The position numbers were made by a program, and so were the translations under genes. The notes beneath the pieces were generated by a model. It worked only from the letters and a program-made list of their open reading frames with translations, was not told where the DNA came from and searched no databases. DNA of 14,004 nt from Candidatus Bathyarchaeota archaeon. Lineage in GTDB: Archaea; Thermoproteota; Bathyarchaeia; Bathyarchaeales; DTEX01. The stretch spans positions 1 to 14,004 of the forward strand of contig JAGGZB010000187.1 in assembly GCA_021162225.1 (NCBI GenBank), given 5' to 3'. Numbering within the stretch: position 1 is the first letter of the stretch; each line of letters starts with the position of its first letter. Below, one piece after another: positions 1 to 6,886 of this stretch.

Positions 1-553
1 TATTATTCTGTTGCTCTTCGCTTATTCCTTCGTGATTAAAGATTCCCCGCAATACTCCAACGTGACCGATCTTGAAGCGATAATCTCGTAAACCTGTTTT
101 TTTGAGAAGATCATCGGTTAGGAAGATTATCTCAGCATCTGCCTCGGGCATTGGCGAACCAAACAATTCAAAGTTAGCCTGCCAAAACTCTCTATACCTT
201 CCGAATTGAGGCTCATCATACCTGTATAGGCTCCCAGCGGAGAAAAGCCTTAATGGTTTGGGAGCTGTCCTCATCTTAGTGGCTATTAGCCTAGCTATTG
301 ATGCGGTGAACTCTGGTCTTAAAGCTACTTTTCTACCCCCCAAATCCTCGAAAACATACATTCGTTTCCTATTCTCTTCACCTATCTTCGCAGCTAAAAG
401 ATCATAGTACTCAATTACCGGCGTAATTACCTCTTCATATCCATAGAGAATCGCTGTTTCCCTCGCGACATGTTCAATAAACCTCAGCCTTTTAGCCTCT
501 TCAGGCAGAAGATCCCGCATGCCCCGAACGGTTTGATTAAAGGTAGACTTCAA
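1..553 (-). CDS. hisS: Histidyl-tRNA synthetase, N-terminal part (cut by window edge)
   Basis: Class II aminoacyl-tRNA synthetase that charges tRNA-His with histidine in the cytosol. About 184 codons are present; the C-terminal half of a protein usually a little over 400 aa lies outside the window. The reading frame shows the archaeal HisRS N-terminus (VRGMRDLLPEEAKRL near residues 9-23), motif 1 region, RPEFTASIARLI and motif 2 around YRYDEPQFGRYREFWQ, which binds ATP. I place the start at a TTG (551-553) because GGAGG lies 8 nt upstream (562-566) and the first conserved residues follow 8 codons later; the internal ATG at 518-520 would cut into the conserved VRGM motif. It follows the endA homologue on the same strand but has its own TATA-like element. 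Identification is from memory of the family and is secure. Confidence 0.95.
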   Translation of the reverse strand, partial: MKSTFNQTVRGMRDLLPEEAKRLRFIEHVARETAILYGYEEVITPVIEYYDLLAAKIGEENRKRMYVFEDLGGRKVALRPEFTASIARLIATKMRTAPKPLRLFSAGSLYRYDEPQFGRYREFWQANFELFGSPMPEADAEIIFLTDDLLKKTGLRDYRFKIGHVGVLRGIFNHEGISEEQQNN

Positions 554-599
554 CCAGTTTGCCTCCAGATTCTCTACATACCAAGCACAATAATTTTGG

Positions 600-609
600 C
601 ATTAATATT
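600..609 (-). promoter_or_regulatory. TATA-box-like element of hisS
   Basis: On the minus strand the sequence TTTAATATTA lies about 47-56 nt upstream of the TTG start of hisS. An archaeal TATA box here would start transcription near 575-580 and give a leader of about 25 nt containing the GGAGG site. This suggests hisS can be transcribed apart from the upstream endonuclease gene. Seen by eye only. Confidence 0.4.
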
Positions 610-634
610 AAACCTCATGTTTTCAGATATTAAG

Positions 635-1186
635 CTAAGCGAAACTCAGACGTGAAACCGAGTAGTAAACTATCTCCCCCCTTCTGCTAACAACGGAGAG
701 GATTAATTTCTTCTTTAAACTTTGAACTCTAGCCAGGATTCTCGCAAGCTCTTCCGCTACAATTGGTTGTCCCTCGCGTACTCCAAGCACTAAATAGGCT
801 GCTGGAGACTTACCATATTTACCTCTTTCGTAAACTCTGAAATCAACTCCGAAGCCGAAGCCCTCCCTTACAAAATACCCCCTGCTTCTTAGATCTCTAT
901 AGACGAGATATTTGAACCAAGCATTCTCATTGAGTGATCTCGCCTTTTCCAGCAACTCCTCAAACGATAATTCTTTATTAGATTTCTCATCCCTAATCCT
1001 AAGTATCCCCTTGTCCAAAAGATAAAGGGCCTCATAGAAAGATAGAATTAAATCTCCATCTTGAGGAGTTCCGTAGGCCCGCGAAACAAGCCCCTCTATA
1101 TTCTCTGGGGAAGAAACTATAACTCCCTCTTTGCTTAGCACACCATAGATAATCGGTTTTTCGCCTTTTCCTTCGCGGTCATCCAT
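635..1186 (-). CDS. tRNA-splicing endonuclease homologue without catalytic histidine (probable structural subunit)
   Basis: Member of the EndA family that cuts bulge-helix-bulge motifs at tRNA and rRNA intron borders. The 183-aa protein has the C-terminal nuclease domain in the usual order: the YLVYRDLRSRGYFVREG segment (about residues 93-109), FGVDFRVYERG with the catalytic-type Tyr119, and SLKKKLIL with Lys160. The family triad is Tyr-His-Lys, with His 10 residues after Tyr and 31 before Lys (M. jannaschii Y115/H125/K156). Here the spacing Tyr119-Lys160 is kept exactly, but residue 129 is Ala, and the whole protein contains no His. It should therefore be inactive by itself and is best read as the structural subunit of a heteromeric enzyme; this is inference. 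Start ATG has GGGAGAGG upstream. It lies 30 nt after mtnA, probably one transcript. Confidence 0.85.
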   Translation of the reverse strand: MDDREGKGEKPIIYGVLSKEGVIVSSPENIEGLVSRAYGTPQDGDLILSFYEALYLLDKGILRIRDEKSNKELSFEELLEKARSLNENAWFKYLVYRDLRSRGYFVREGFGFGVDFRVYERGKYGKSPAAYLVLGVREGQPIVAEELARILARVQSLKKKLILSVVSRRGEIVYYSVSRLSFA

Positions 1187-1216
1187 TGTTAAGCCTCTCC
1201 CAGAGATGATTGAGAA

Positions 1217-2239
1217 TCAAGATCTTGCCTTAGCCAATTTTATGAATTCTTCCCTAGTGAGAACCCCTTCCTCGCATATTATTGCATCCACATACTTAAT
1301 TGGCGTAATATCGAATGCTGGATTCATAACCTTAACGCCTTCCGGTGCTATTCTAACAGAGCCGATGTATACGACCTCATCTGAGCTTCTCTCCTCTATT
1401 ATTACATCTTCAGATCGCTTTGAGAAATCAAATGTAGAGGTAGGAGCAGCGACATAAAAGGGGATTTTATGCTCCTTCGCTAGAACCGCAATTGTGTATG
1501 TGCCTATCTTGTTCGCGACTCCATCAACCACTATCCTATCCGCTCCCACAATCACCTTGTCTACGAGACCCTTAGACATCACGTATCCAACCATGTTATC
1601 AGTGATTAAAGTTACGGGTATGCCATCGCGCATGAGCTCATATGCGGTAAGCCTAGCGCCTTGGAGCTTCGGTCTCGTCTCATCAGCTATGACGCTTACT
1701 TTCTTGCCCTCTTCCCATGCCGCCCGTATAACGGCTAATGCTGTTCCATAATCAACAGTAGCTAAGCTTCCGGCGTTACAGTGAGTCAAAACCCTATCTC
1801 CATCTGAGAGAAGCTTTGCACCATGCCGTCCAATCTCACGGTTCATCTTGACGTCTTCATCCGCCATTCTTATGGCTTCTGAGACTACGGCGTCTCTCAA
1901 ATCTTCCAAGTCTCCCTTAACGCTTCTTGCTTTTTCTAAAACCCTGTCAATGGCCCAGAAGAGATTAACGGCGGTCGGCCTAGTCCTTCTTAAGATCCTC
2001 GCGCATTCTTCGAGCTCTTGTATAAGATCCTCTTTTCGTCTAGCTTTTGAATGATAAGCTGTTAAAGCAAGCCCGTAAGCTGCAGCAACCCCTATTAGAG
2101 GAGCGCCTCTAAGCTTCATTTCCTTAATTGCAGAAGCCATCTCTGCGCAGTCTCTTATCTCTATCCACCTTTCCTCGAGGGGCAAGAGTCTCTGATCGAT
2201 CGTTACCACAATTCCGTTGCTCCATTCTATCGTTCTCAT
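1217..2239 (-). CDS. mtnA: S-methyl-5-thioribose-1-phosphate isomerase
   Basis: Converts methylthioribose-1-phosphate to methylthioribulose-1-phosphate in methionine salvage (EC 5.3.1.23). The 340-aa protein has full family length and belongs to the fold shared with eIF2B alpha/beta/delta and ribose-1,5-bisphosphate isomerase. Seen motifs: RGAPLIGVAAAYG (44-56), RPTAVNLFWA (87-96), LTHCNAGSLAT with the catalytic-type Cys154, ETRPKLQGARLTAYEL, GADRI with Asp234, then NKIGTY and PFYVAAPTSTFD. These favour MtnA over the ribose-1,5-bisphosphate isomerase branch, though in archaea the MtnA enzyme may also act on other sugar 1-phosphates (known for some relatives; not decidable here). ATG start is preceded by GGTGAG at normal distance. 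The endonuclease homologue follows 30 nt downstream. Confidence 0.92.
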   Translation of the reverse strand: MRTIEWSNGIVVTIDQRLLPLEERWIEIRDCAEMASAIKEMKLRGAPLIGVAAAYGLALTAYHSKARRKEDLIQELEECARILRRTRPTAVNLFWAIDRVLEKARSVKGDLEDLRDAVVSEAIRMADEDVKMNREIGRHGAKLLSDGDRVLTHCNAGSLATVDYGTALAVIRAAWEEGKKVSVIADETRPKLQGARLTAYELMRDGIPVTLITDNMVGYVMSKGLVDKVIVGADRIVVDGVANKIGTYTIAVLAKEHKIPFYVAAPTSTFDFSKRSEDVIIEERSSDEVVYIGSVRIAPEGVKVMNPAFDITPIKYVDAIICEEGVLTREEFIKLAKARS

Positions 2240-2328
2240 AAAGAACTCACCTATTACTTAAAGGGAGAGATGCAACATTTATCTCAATTACCAATAATAA
2301 TCTTAAGACTTTTGGGTAGTAAAAATCT

Positions 2329-2754
2329 CTATCCATAGAGTATCTGGAGGATAAATTGCTCAACCACTATTATTGATGCTAGAAGCATAGCGACGCCAAC
2401 GCCTAGAAGAATGAATGCATGCCTTTCGTTATGAAGATAACGTGCACTATAGTAGATGAGGATAAATCCTATAAAGCCAAGCGTATAGAGCATCATCACT
2501 CCGATACTTTCAATAACTGTTTGTGTGTGTATGCCATATATTTTACGACTAACACCGAACGGTAGCATGAAGGCGGGGTTCATGAAAAGATCATAAACGC
2601 CTCCGCCTATTAGGAAAATTGAAACTCCCGCGATCACGATAGCAATTATGGAGCGTGACGGATGATATGAAGTCAGTCTTGCACAGGTCTTTTGGAGAAA
2701 ACGGCTTCGCGGCGACCTCATATTTCGCCTCTTGCCTGACACTTTCATCACCAT
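2329..2754 (-). CDS. Three-helix membrane protein resembling the membrane part of OST3/OST6 (oligosaccharyltransferase subunit)
   Basis: The 141-aa protein has a basic N-terminal tail (1-34) and three hydrophobic segments at about 35-56, 82-102 and 113-134. From memory, its pattern follows transmembrane helices 2-4 of human TUSC3/MAGT1: GGGVYDLFMNPAF at the end of helix 1 matches SGQMWNHIRGPPY; YGIHTQTVIES before helix 2 matches a loop ending QAQFVAES; the last helix after RHAFILLGVG matches RRIICLVGLG. The thioredoxin-like domain of the eukaryotic subunit is absent. If right, it would be an accessory membrane subunit of the archaeal oligosaccharyltransferase whose catalytic subunit, AglB, is encoded at 6887-9226. 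It has its own TATA box. A second possible start is the ATG at 2719-2721, which has GAGGCG just upstream. The family call is a remembered pattern match, not a search. Confidence 0.55.
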   Translation of the reverse strand: MVMKVSGKRRNMRSPRSRFLQKTCARLTSYHPSRSIIAIVIAGVSIFLIGGGVYDLFMNPAFMLPFGVSRKIYGIHTQTVIESIGVMMLYTLGFIGFILIYYSARYLHNERHAFILLGVGVAMLLASIIVVEQFILQILYG

Positions 2755-2812
2755 TTATGGGAGTTAGAACTTAATCTTCCTCAACTCTGTAAGATGAAAG
2801 ACGGAATTACAT

Positions 2813-2819
2813 TTAAATC
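2813..2819 (-). promoter_or_regulatory. TATA box for the OST3/6-like gene
   Basis: The sequence TTTAAAT on the minus strand lies about 60 nt before the ATG at 2754, in the 80-nt gap after the Cys-rich protein gene. It would start transcription near 2788. It suggests the membrane protein gene is expressed separately from the topoisomerase pair. Confidence 0.4.
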
Positions 2820-2834
2820 TTTGCGGCTGAATAG

Positions 2835-3059
2835 CTACCGCGGAGAATCTTTCATTTCGGAAGATAGCAGATACGCGGCGACTTCTTTAGCCCACTTTCC
2901 AGCATATGGATTTTCTTTGATCTCTTTCAAGTAGTCTCTCCAAGAAATATCCATTGCCTTCTTCCATTCATCGTACATCTTAAGTAAAGATTTGTAGGCT
3001 TCAGTATGTCTCTCGCAGAATTCACTCTTAGATTTCCTACCGCAGATTTTACAGGTCAT
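2835..3059 (-). CDS. Small Cys-rich (putative zinc-binding) protein coupled to the topoisomerase
   Basis: Unrecognised 74-aa protein. The N-terminus has CKIC at 3-6 and CERH at 15-18, a likely single zinc site (CxxC plus CxxH). The rest is helical-looking, rich in Lys, Glu and Trp (MYDEWKKAMDISWRDYLKEI), and could bind nucleic acid or a partner; this is inference. Its ATG overlaps the TGA of the topoisomerase gene in the form ATGA, so translation is probably coupled and the two products may act together. I do not know an assigned function. A real gene is supported by the overlap, the Cys pattern and the coding-like composition. Confidence 0.8.
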   Translation of the reverse strand: MTCKICGRKSKSEFCERHTEAYKSLLKMYDEWKKAMDISWRDYLKEIKENPYAGKWAKEVAAYLLSSEMKDSPR

Positions 3060-5131
3060 TTCGAATCTTTCCGTGCATTTCCTGGACAGTTAGGATTGAC
3101 ACAAATAACTAGTGGCCGTTTACCCTTAAGTTTAAGTCTAATCATGGGAAATCCACACTCGTCGCAAACCTTGCCTGCGGCTGTAACTTTACCCTTCTGT
3201 GGTAGAGGAAACGAAACGTTACATGAATGCTTGAAGAAGCTCGTGCATCCCAAGAAGCGTTTCCCAGTTTTGCGGGAGCGTAATATGATAAGTTTACCGG
3301 TGCCGCATACGGGACAATCTCCTATTATCCGCTGATTCATCCGCGACTCTCTTATAGCCAAGCTTAGCTCTTCGCCAATTTGTTCCTCGCTCTTCTTCAA
3401 TCTCAAAAGGACAGGTGTCAGCTTATTTATAGCCCTTTCCAGAACATTTTCAAGTTTTTCATTTCCCTCCTGAATCTTCTCCATGCTCTCCTCAAGTTCC
3501 CTCGTGAACTCCACGGAAATCACTTCAGGACAATACCTGTCCAATATATCAATCACGTCTAATCCAAGCTCGGAAACCATGGCTCTATCGCCACTTATGT
3601 ATCCACGCGTGTAGAGTGTATCGATTATCTCGGCGCGCGTTGCTTTAGTCCCTATACCCTCATCTTCCATTCTTTTAAGCAGACTGCTTGGATTGTATCG
3701 GGCTGGGGGTTTTGTGAAGTCCATCTCTATAGAGAGATCCTTAATCTCTACTATTTGCCCTTCTTTAATAGGGGGGAGAATGACGTCTTCAACCCGTATG
3801 AATGGCCTATAGAAGGTTATCCATCCTTCCTTGAGAACTCGTCTACCTCTCAGGTAGAAAATATATCCATTAACATCAATAGAAACCTTAACGCTTTGCT
3901 TTACTGCTGGTTCTCCAAATGTCGCCATAAACCTTCTAACGATGAGATCCCACAACCGCATCTCCGAAACACTTAGTTTTCTTTCGGGAAGATTACCCGT
4001 TGGATAGATGGCTGGATGAGCCGGATCATCTTTTCTTCCCTCGTTGGGAACAAGATCTTTCTTATCTAAGAGTATACCAGCTAATTTTTTGTACCTTGAA
4101 TCTCGAATAAGAGATTCGAGTATGGATCGATAATTAATGCTCTTAGGCAGCTTTTGGCTGGATGTCCTCGGATAAGAGATTAGCGCCTCTAGATAAAGCC
4201 TCTCCGCTATATCGGCTGTTCGACGCGGGGTATACTTGAATAAGCTATAAGCCTCCCTCTGTAATGTTCCCAGATCGAAGGGAACAGGAGGTTTCTGCCG
4301 AAACTCCCGCACCTCGATATTCGCTATTTTGCCTTTTTTACCTTCGCATGCCTCGGCTATCTCGGCTGCTTCTTTCTGGCTTTTTATAACCTTCTTTTCA
4401 AACTCAATCGTGAACAAATGTCCCGCGATCTCGACCTTCGCATTTATTCTCCAGAACGGTAGTGGAACGAAGCAGTTGATCTCTTTCTCCCGATCGACTA
4501 GGAACTTAAGAGTTGGGCCCTGCACTCTTCCAGTGCTTATGGTCGAGTATTTCCCGCTCCACTTCTTCGCAGCGACGGTTAAGGCCCTTGAAAGATTTAT
4601 TCCGTAAATAGCATCAAGCAGGTGGCGGCAGATCCCGGCTTCTATCATTGGAAACTCGATGCTATCTAACAGTTTATCATAGGAGCTTCTCAATTCAGAA
4701 ATTGTGAGCGTTGAGAATCTCATTCTCTTCGCTCTATCCTCTTTTCCTCCGCATGCGTATTTGAGAATCATGTAGCCCAGCGTTGCGCCTTCAATGTCAT
4801 AGTCAGTTGCCAATACAAAATCTTCTGCATCCGCTGAGAGTTTAGATATCGCGTCGATCCATTTCTTTATCTCCTTAGCGCCTCTCTCAGCCTCGTGCCT
4901 TGGCACCCACTCGAAATCAAAAACAGGATAGACATCGCGATTTCTGATTTTGGGTGCAACTGTGTAAAGGTGCCCTATTGCCGGAACGACGATGAGAATC
5001 TTGCCATTTCTTCTAGATTCATAATATGGAACTATACCTAATTTTTTCTCCAGCGGGCGACCTTCATCATCTAGAGCCATAGCAATTCTGCGGGCGGCAC
5101 TCGGCTTTTCGCATAGCAACAGAGTCTTCAA
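3056..5131 (-). CDS. topA: Type IA DNA topoisomerase (archaeal topoisomerase I/III family)
   Basis: Cuts and passes single DNA strands to relax negative supercoils or unlink DNA, through a 5'-phosphotyrosine intermediate. Domains with numbering from my chosen start: TOPRIM (LLLCEKPSAARRIA with Glu8; DYDIEG with Asp110 and Asp112), the active-site Tyr320 in LISYPRTSS, the GIGTKATRAEIIDTLYTRGYI segment, and two C-terminal C4 zinc ribbons starting at CPVCG and CDECG. About 691 aa, in the range of archaeal topoisomerase III; no helicase domain, so not reverse gyrase. I choose the TTG at 5129-5131 because GGAG lies 8 nt upstream and the product starts directly with the TOPRIM strand. The TTG at 5153-5155 would add 8 residues. 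It forms a coupled pair with the Cys-rich gene downstream. Confidence 0.95.
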   Translation of the reverse strand: MKTLLLCEKPSAARRIAMALDDEGRPLEKKLGIVPYYESRRNGKILIVVPAIGHLYTVAPKIRNRDVYPVFDFEWVPRHEAERGAKEIKKWIDAISKLSADAEDFVLATDYDIEGATLGYMILKYACGGKEDRAKRMRFSTLTISELRSSYDKLLDSIEFPMIEAGICRHLLDAIYGINLSRALTVAAKKWSGKYSTISTGRVQGPTLKFLVDREKEINCFVPLPFWRINAKVEIAGHLFTIEFEKKVIKSQKEAAEIAEACEGKKGKIANIEVREFRQKPPVPFDLGTLQREAYSLFKYTPRRTADIAERLYLEALISYPRTSSQKLPKSINYRSILESLIRDSRYKKLAGILLDKKDLVPNEGRKDDPAHPAIYPTGNLPERKLSVSEMRLWDLIVRRFMATFGEPAVKQSVKVSIDVNGYIFYLRGRRVLKEGWITFYRPFIRVEDVILPPIKEGQIVEIKDLSIEMDFTKPPARYNPSSLLKRMEDEGIGTKATRAEIIDTLYTRGYISGDRAMVSELGLDVIDILDRYCPEVISVEFTRELEESMEKIQEGNEKLENVLERAINKLTPVLLRLKKSEEQIGEELSLAIRESRMNQRIIGDCPVCGTGKLIILRSRKTGKRFLGCTSFFKHSCNVSFPLPQKGKVTAAGKVCDECGFPMIRLKLKGKRPLVICVNPNCPGNARKDSK

Positions 5132-5189
5132 TTCACCGTCTCCAGAGAAGCGCAATTTGCATAATAATTTATCCGTAAGGAAAACGCGA

Positions 5190-5197
5190 TTTAAATC
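5190..5197. promoter_or_regulatory. Shared AT-rich promoter element between topA and the zinc-ribbon gene
   Basis: The near-palindromic ATTTAAAT core lies in the 134-nt gap between the divergent starts at 5131 and 5266. Read on the minus strand it is placed to start topA transcription near 5165-5170; read on the plus strand it would start near 5220. One box could serve both directions. A 10-codon minus-strand frame (5133-5162, ATG to TGA) ends 1 nt before the topA TTG start. Confidence 0.4.
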
Positions 5198-5265
5198 TGT
5201 TTTGCGTTTCCTTTATTAATGAAAGAGTTCACAATTTTACATATACTCTCGGCGAGGGGGAGAAG

Positions 5266-5457
5266 CTGCCTCAAAAAGTTAGTTGTGATAAATGCGGAGC
5301 GATCCTTTATGAAGGGGAAGAGCTAAAGTCTCCAGAGGAAATAATCCAGATGCATAATGGGAGATGTCCTAAATGTGGAAGGGAACTCTCTTTGACTCCC
5401 ATAAAGATTGAGGTGAAGCCAGCCTTAAAGAATCCATTTGATAAATCATCTAAGTGA
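5266..5457 (+). CDS. Small archaeal zinc-ribbon protein with an apparent CTG start
   Basis: 63 codons reading PQKVSCDKCGAILYEGEEL near the start. It has CDKC at 7-10 and CPKC at 34-37, giving a four-Cys zinc site. The spacing, the YEGEELKSPEEIIQ segment and the basic-hydrophobic tail (IKIEVKPALKNPF) look like a small conserved archaeal family of unknown function that I have met but cannot name. The frame has no ATG, GTG or TTG upstream of the first CxxC. CTG at 5266-5268 gives the expected N-terminus, and a purine run GGGGGAGAAG directly precedes it. The frame is open further upstream without a start codon. Either CTG is used or one base differs from a TTG original. Convergent with the oxidoreductase gene at 5648. 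Confidence 0.7.
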   Translation: MPQKVSCDKCGAILYEGEELKSPEEIIQMHNGRCPKCGRELSLTPIKIEVKPALKNPFDKSSK

Positions 5458-5647
5458 AAAAGCATATCTAACTAGGGAGCATCAACGTTAGGATTAAAAA
5501 AGTATGTAGGGATAATTTCACGATGAATGAAATCGACTTCATAGTTTGCTGGGTTTAGGCAAAACATATAGGTATATGCTGAGATACGAAAAAACAATTG
5601 CGAAATGAAAATAATTAATCCTTCTAAATTAAAAAATAAAAGAGAGG

Positions 5648-6697
5648 CTATTCTGTTAATGGAAACTTGACGACCTCTCCGCTTCTTCCAGATTTGTAAA
5701 TAGCCATTATAACCTCTATGGATCTCTTGCCTTCAGCTCCGTTAACAAAAGGCTCCCTGTCTTCTAGGACGGCTTCAGCGAAATCTTTAATTAGTGCAGC
5801 GTGATTCGTCGCCGGGGTGAGCTCAGGACTGGCCCATGAGCCGAGACCTTCTTTGACCTTTTTCTCAACTATCTCCTCCTCGCCAATCACCGACCATCTC
5901 TTCAGTGTTTCTCCCTCAACTATCGCTGTTCCCTTTGTTCCATGAATCTCTAGCCGTGTAGGCAATCCTGGATATATGGCTGTGCTTCCTTGAATGACGC
6001 CTAGGGCTCCATTTTCGAATCGTACAGTAGCAACGGCGATATCTTCAACTTCGATTTTATGAGCGACCGTGTCAATCTGAGCCCATAGATACTTTGGGGA
6101 TCCCATGATCCATATGAGCACATCTATTGTGTGGATTGCTTGGTTTATGAGAGCTCCGCCGCCTTCAGTTGCCCATCTCCCCCTCCAAGGACTATTGTCA
6201 TAGTATTCTTGCGTTCTAGACCATTCAACAACGGCTTCTCCTAGAATTAGTTGTCCAAACTTTCCTTCTTCAACGGCATTCTTCAGTTTTCTGTATGTAG
6301 GATCGAATCTAGATGGCAGAATTACTCCTAATTTTACACCCCTCTTTTTCGCCTCATTGATCATACCATCGGTTTCCTTTACACTGATAGCCATAGGCTT
6401 ATCAACAAGCGTGTGTTTTCCAGCTTTCATTGAATCAATCGCCATGGGATAGTGGAGGTAATGAGGAGCAGAGATTATTACGGCGTCTATAGGAGCCTTC
6501 TCCAACATCTCTCTATAGTCAGTATACCAGAAGTCAAGTTTCCATTTAGATGCGAATTCCTTAGCTCTCTCTTCTCTTCTGCTTGTGACGGCGACGAGCT
6601 TCGCTTTTCCAGTATCAGCTATCATCGATAAACCTTGAGCACAGAAAGTAGCTCCGACTCCGGTTCCAATCAACCCGAAATTTACGGTCTTGGTCAT
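5648..6697 (-). CDS. Gfo/Idh/MocA-family NAD(P)-dependent oxidoreductase
   Basis: Cytosolic sugar or inositol-type dehydrogenase of about 349 aa; substrate unknown. The N-terminal Rossmann domain has the dinucleotide motif GLIGTGVGATF at about residues 8-18, and VDKPMAISVKETDGMI carries the family's [ED]KP lysine, which is near the nicotinamide and substrate. The C-terminal alpha/beta domain includes GGGALINQAIHTIDVLIWIMG, where the HTID histidine is the usual catalytic candidate. I choose the ATG at 6695-6697 because GGGAG lies 6 nt upstream; the longer TTG-started frame to 6712 would swallow this ribosome site. It stands alone between a convergent and a divergent neighbour, so the context gives no substrate. 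A possible role in making sugars for glycans (near aglB) is speculation. Confidence 0.92.
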   Translation of the reverse strand: MTKTVNFGLIGTGVGATFCAQGLSMIADTGKAKLVAVTSRREERAKEFASKWKLDFWYTDYREMLEKAPIDAVIISAPHYLHYPMAIDSMKAGKHTLVDKPMAISVKETDGMINEAKKRGVKLGVILPSRFDPTYRKLKNAVEEGKFGQLILGEAVVEWSRTQEYYDNSPWRGRWATEGGGALINQAIHTIDVLIWIMGSPKYLWAQIDTVAHKIEVEDIAVATVRFENGALGVIQGSTAIYPGLPTRLEIHGTKGTAIVEGETLKRWSVIGEEEIVEKKVKEGLGSWASPELTPATNHAALIKDFAEAVLEDREPFVNGAEGKRSIEVIMAIYKSGRSGEVVKFPLTE

Positions 6698-6727
6698 TTT
6701 ATTCTCCCTCAAACATGCGGTTTTTGC

Positions 6728-6737
6728 TATATTCTAC
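6728..6737 (-). promoter_or_regulatory. TATA-like element of the oxidoreductase gene
   Basis: Minus-strand GAATATAGC lies about 31-40 nt upstream of the ATG at 6697. This fits an archaeal TATA box with a short leader that includes the GGGAG ribosome binding site. It lies in the 189-nt divergent gap to aglB. Confidence 0.4.
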
Positions 6738-6831
6738 GTCATACTCTACTACTTAACTCCTATAAAGAGTTTCGATGATCGCTTACGCGCCTCAAAGTCT
6801 TCAAGCAGTCACATACTTAGCACCATAAACT

Positions 6832-6867
6832 AAATATTGATCAGTCTCATTACCATGAAAATATTGA
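6832..6867 (+). repeat. Two direct copies of AAATATTGA upstream of aglB
   Basis: The 9-mer AAATATTGA occurs at 6832-6840 and 6859-6867, 27 bp apart (start to start), ending 20 bp before the aglB ATG. The AT-rich copies could be the TATA element plus a second regulator half-site, or chance in AT-rich DNA. The RHH-type regulator encoded just after aglB would be a natural candidate to bind paired sites; this is inference. Confidence 0.3.
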
Positions 6868-6886
6868 ATTAAGGAAGATAAGAGAC

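Noticed and set aside
1206..1457. Plus-strand frames opposite mtnA, topA and the COG1237 gene
   Set aside because: They mirror real genes on the other strand, show low-complexity Ser/Leu-rich products and no motifs.
3056..5131. Reverse gyrase
   Set aside because: No helicase-like N-terminal domain; the frame begins directly with the TOPRIM domain.
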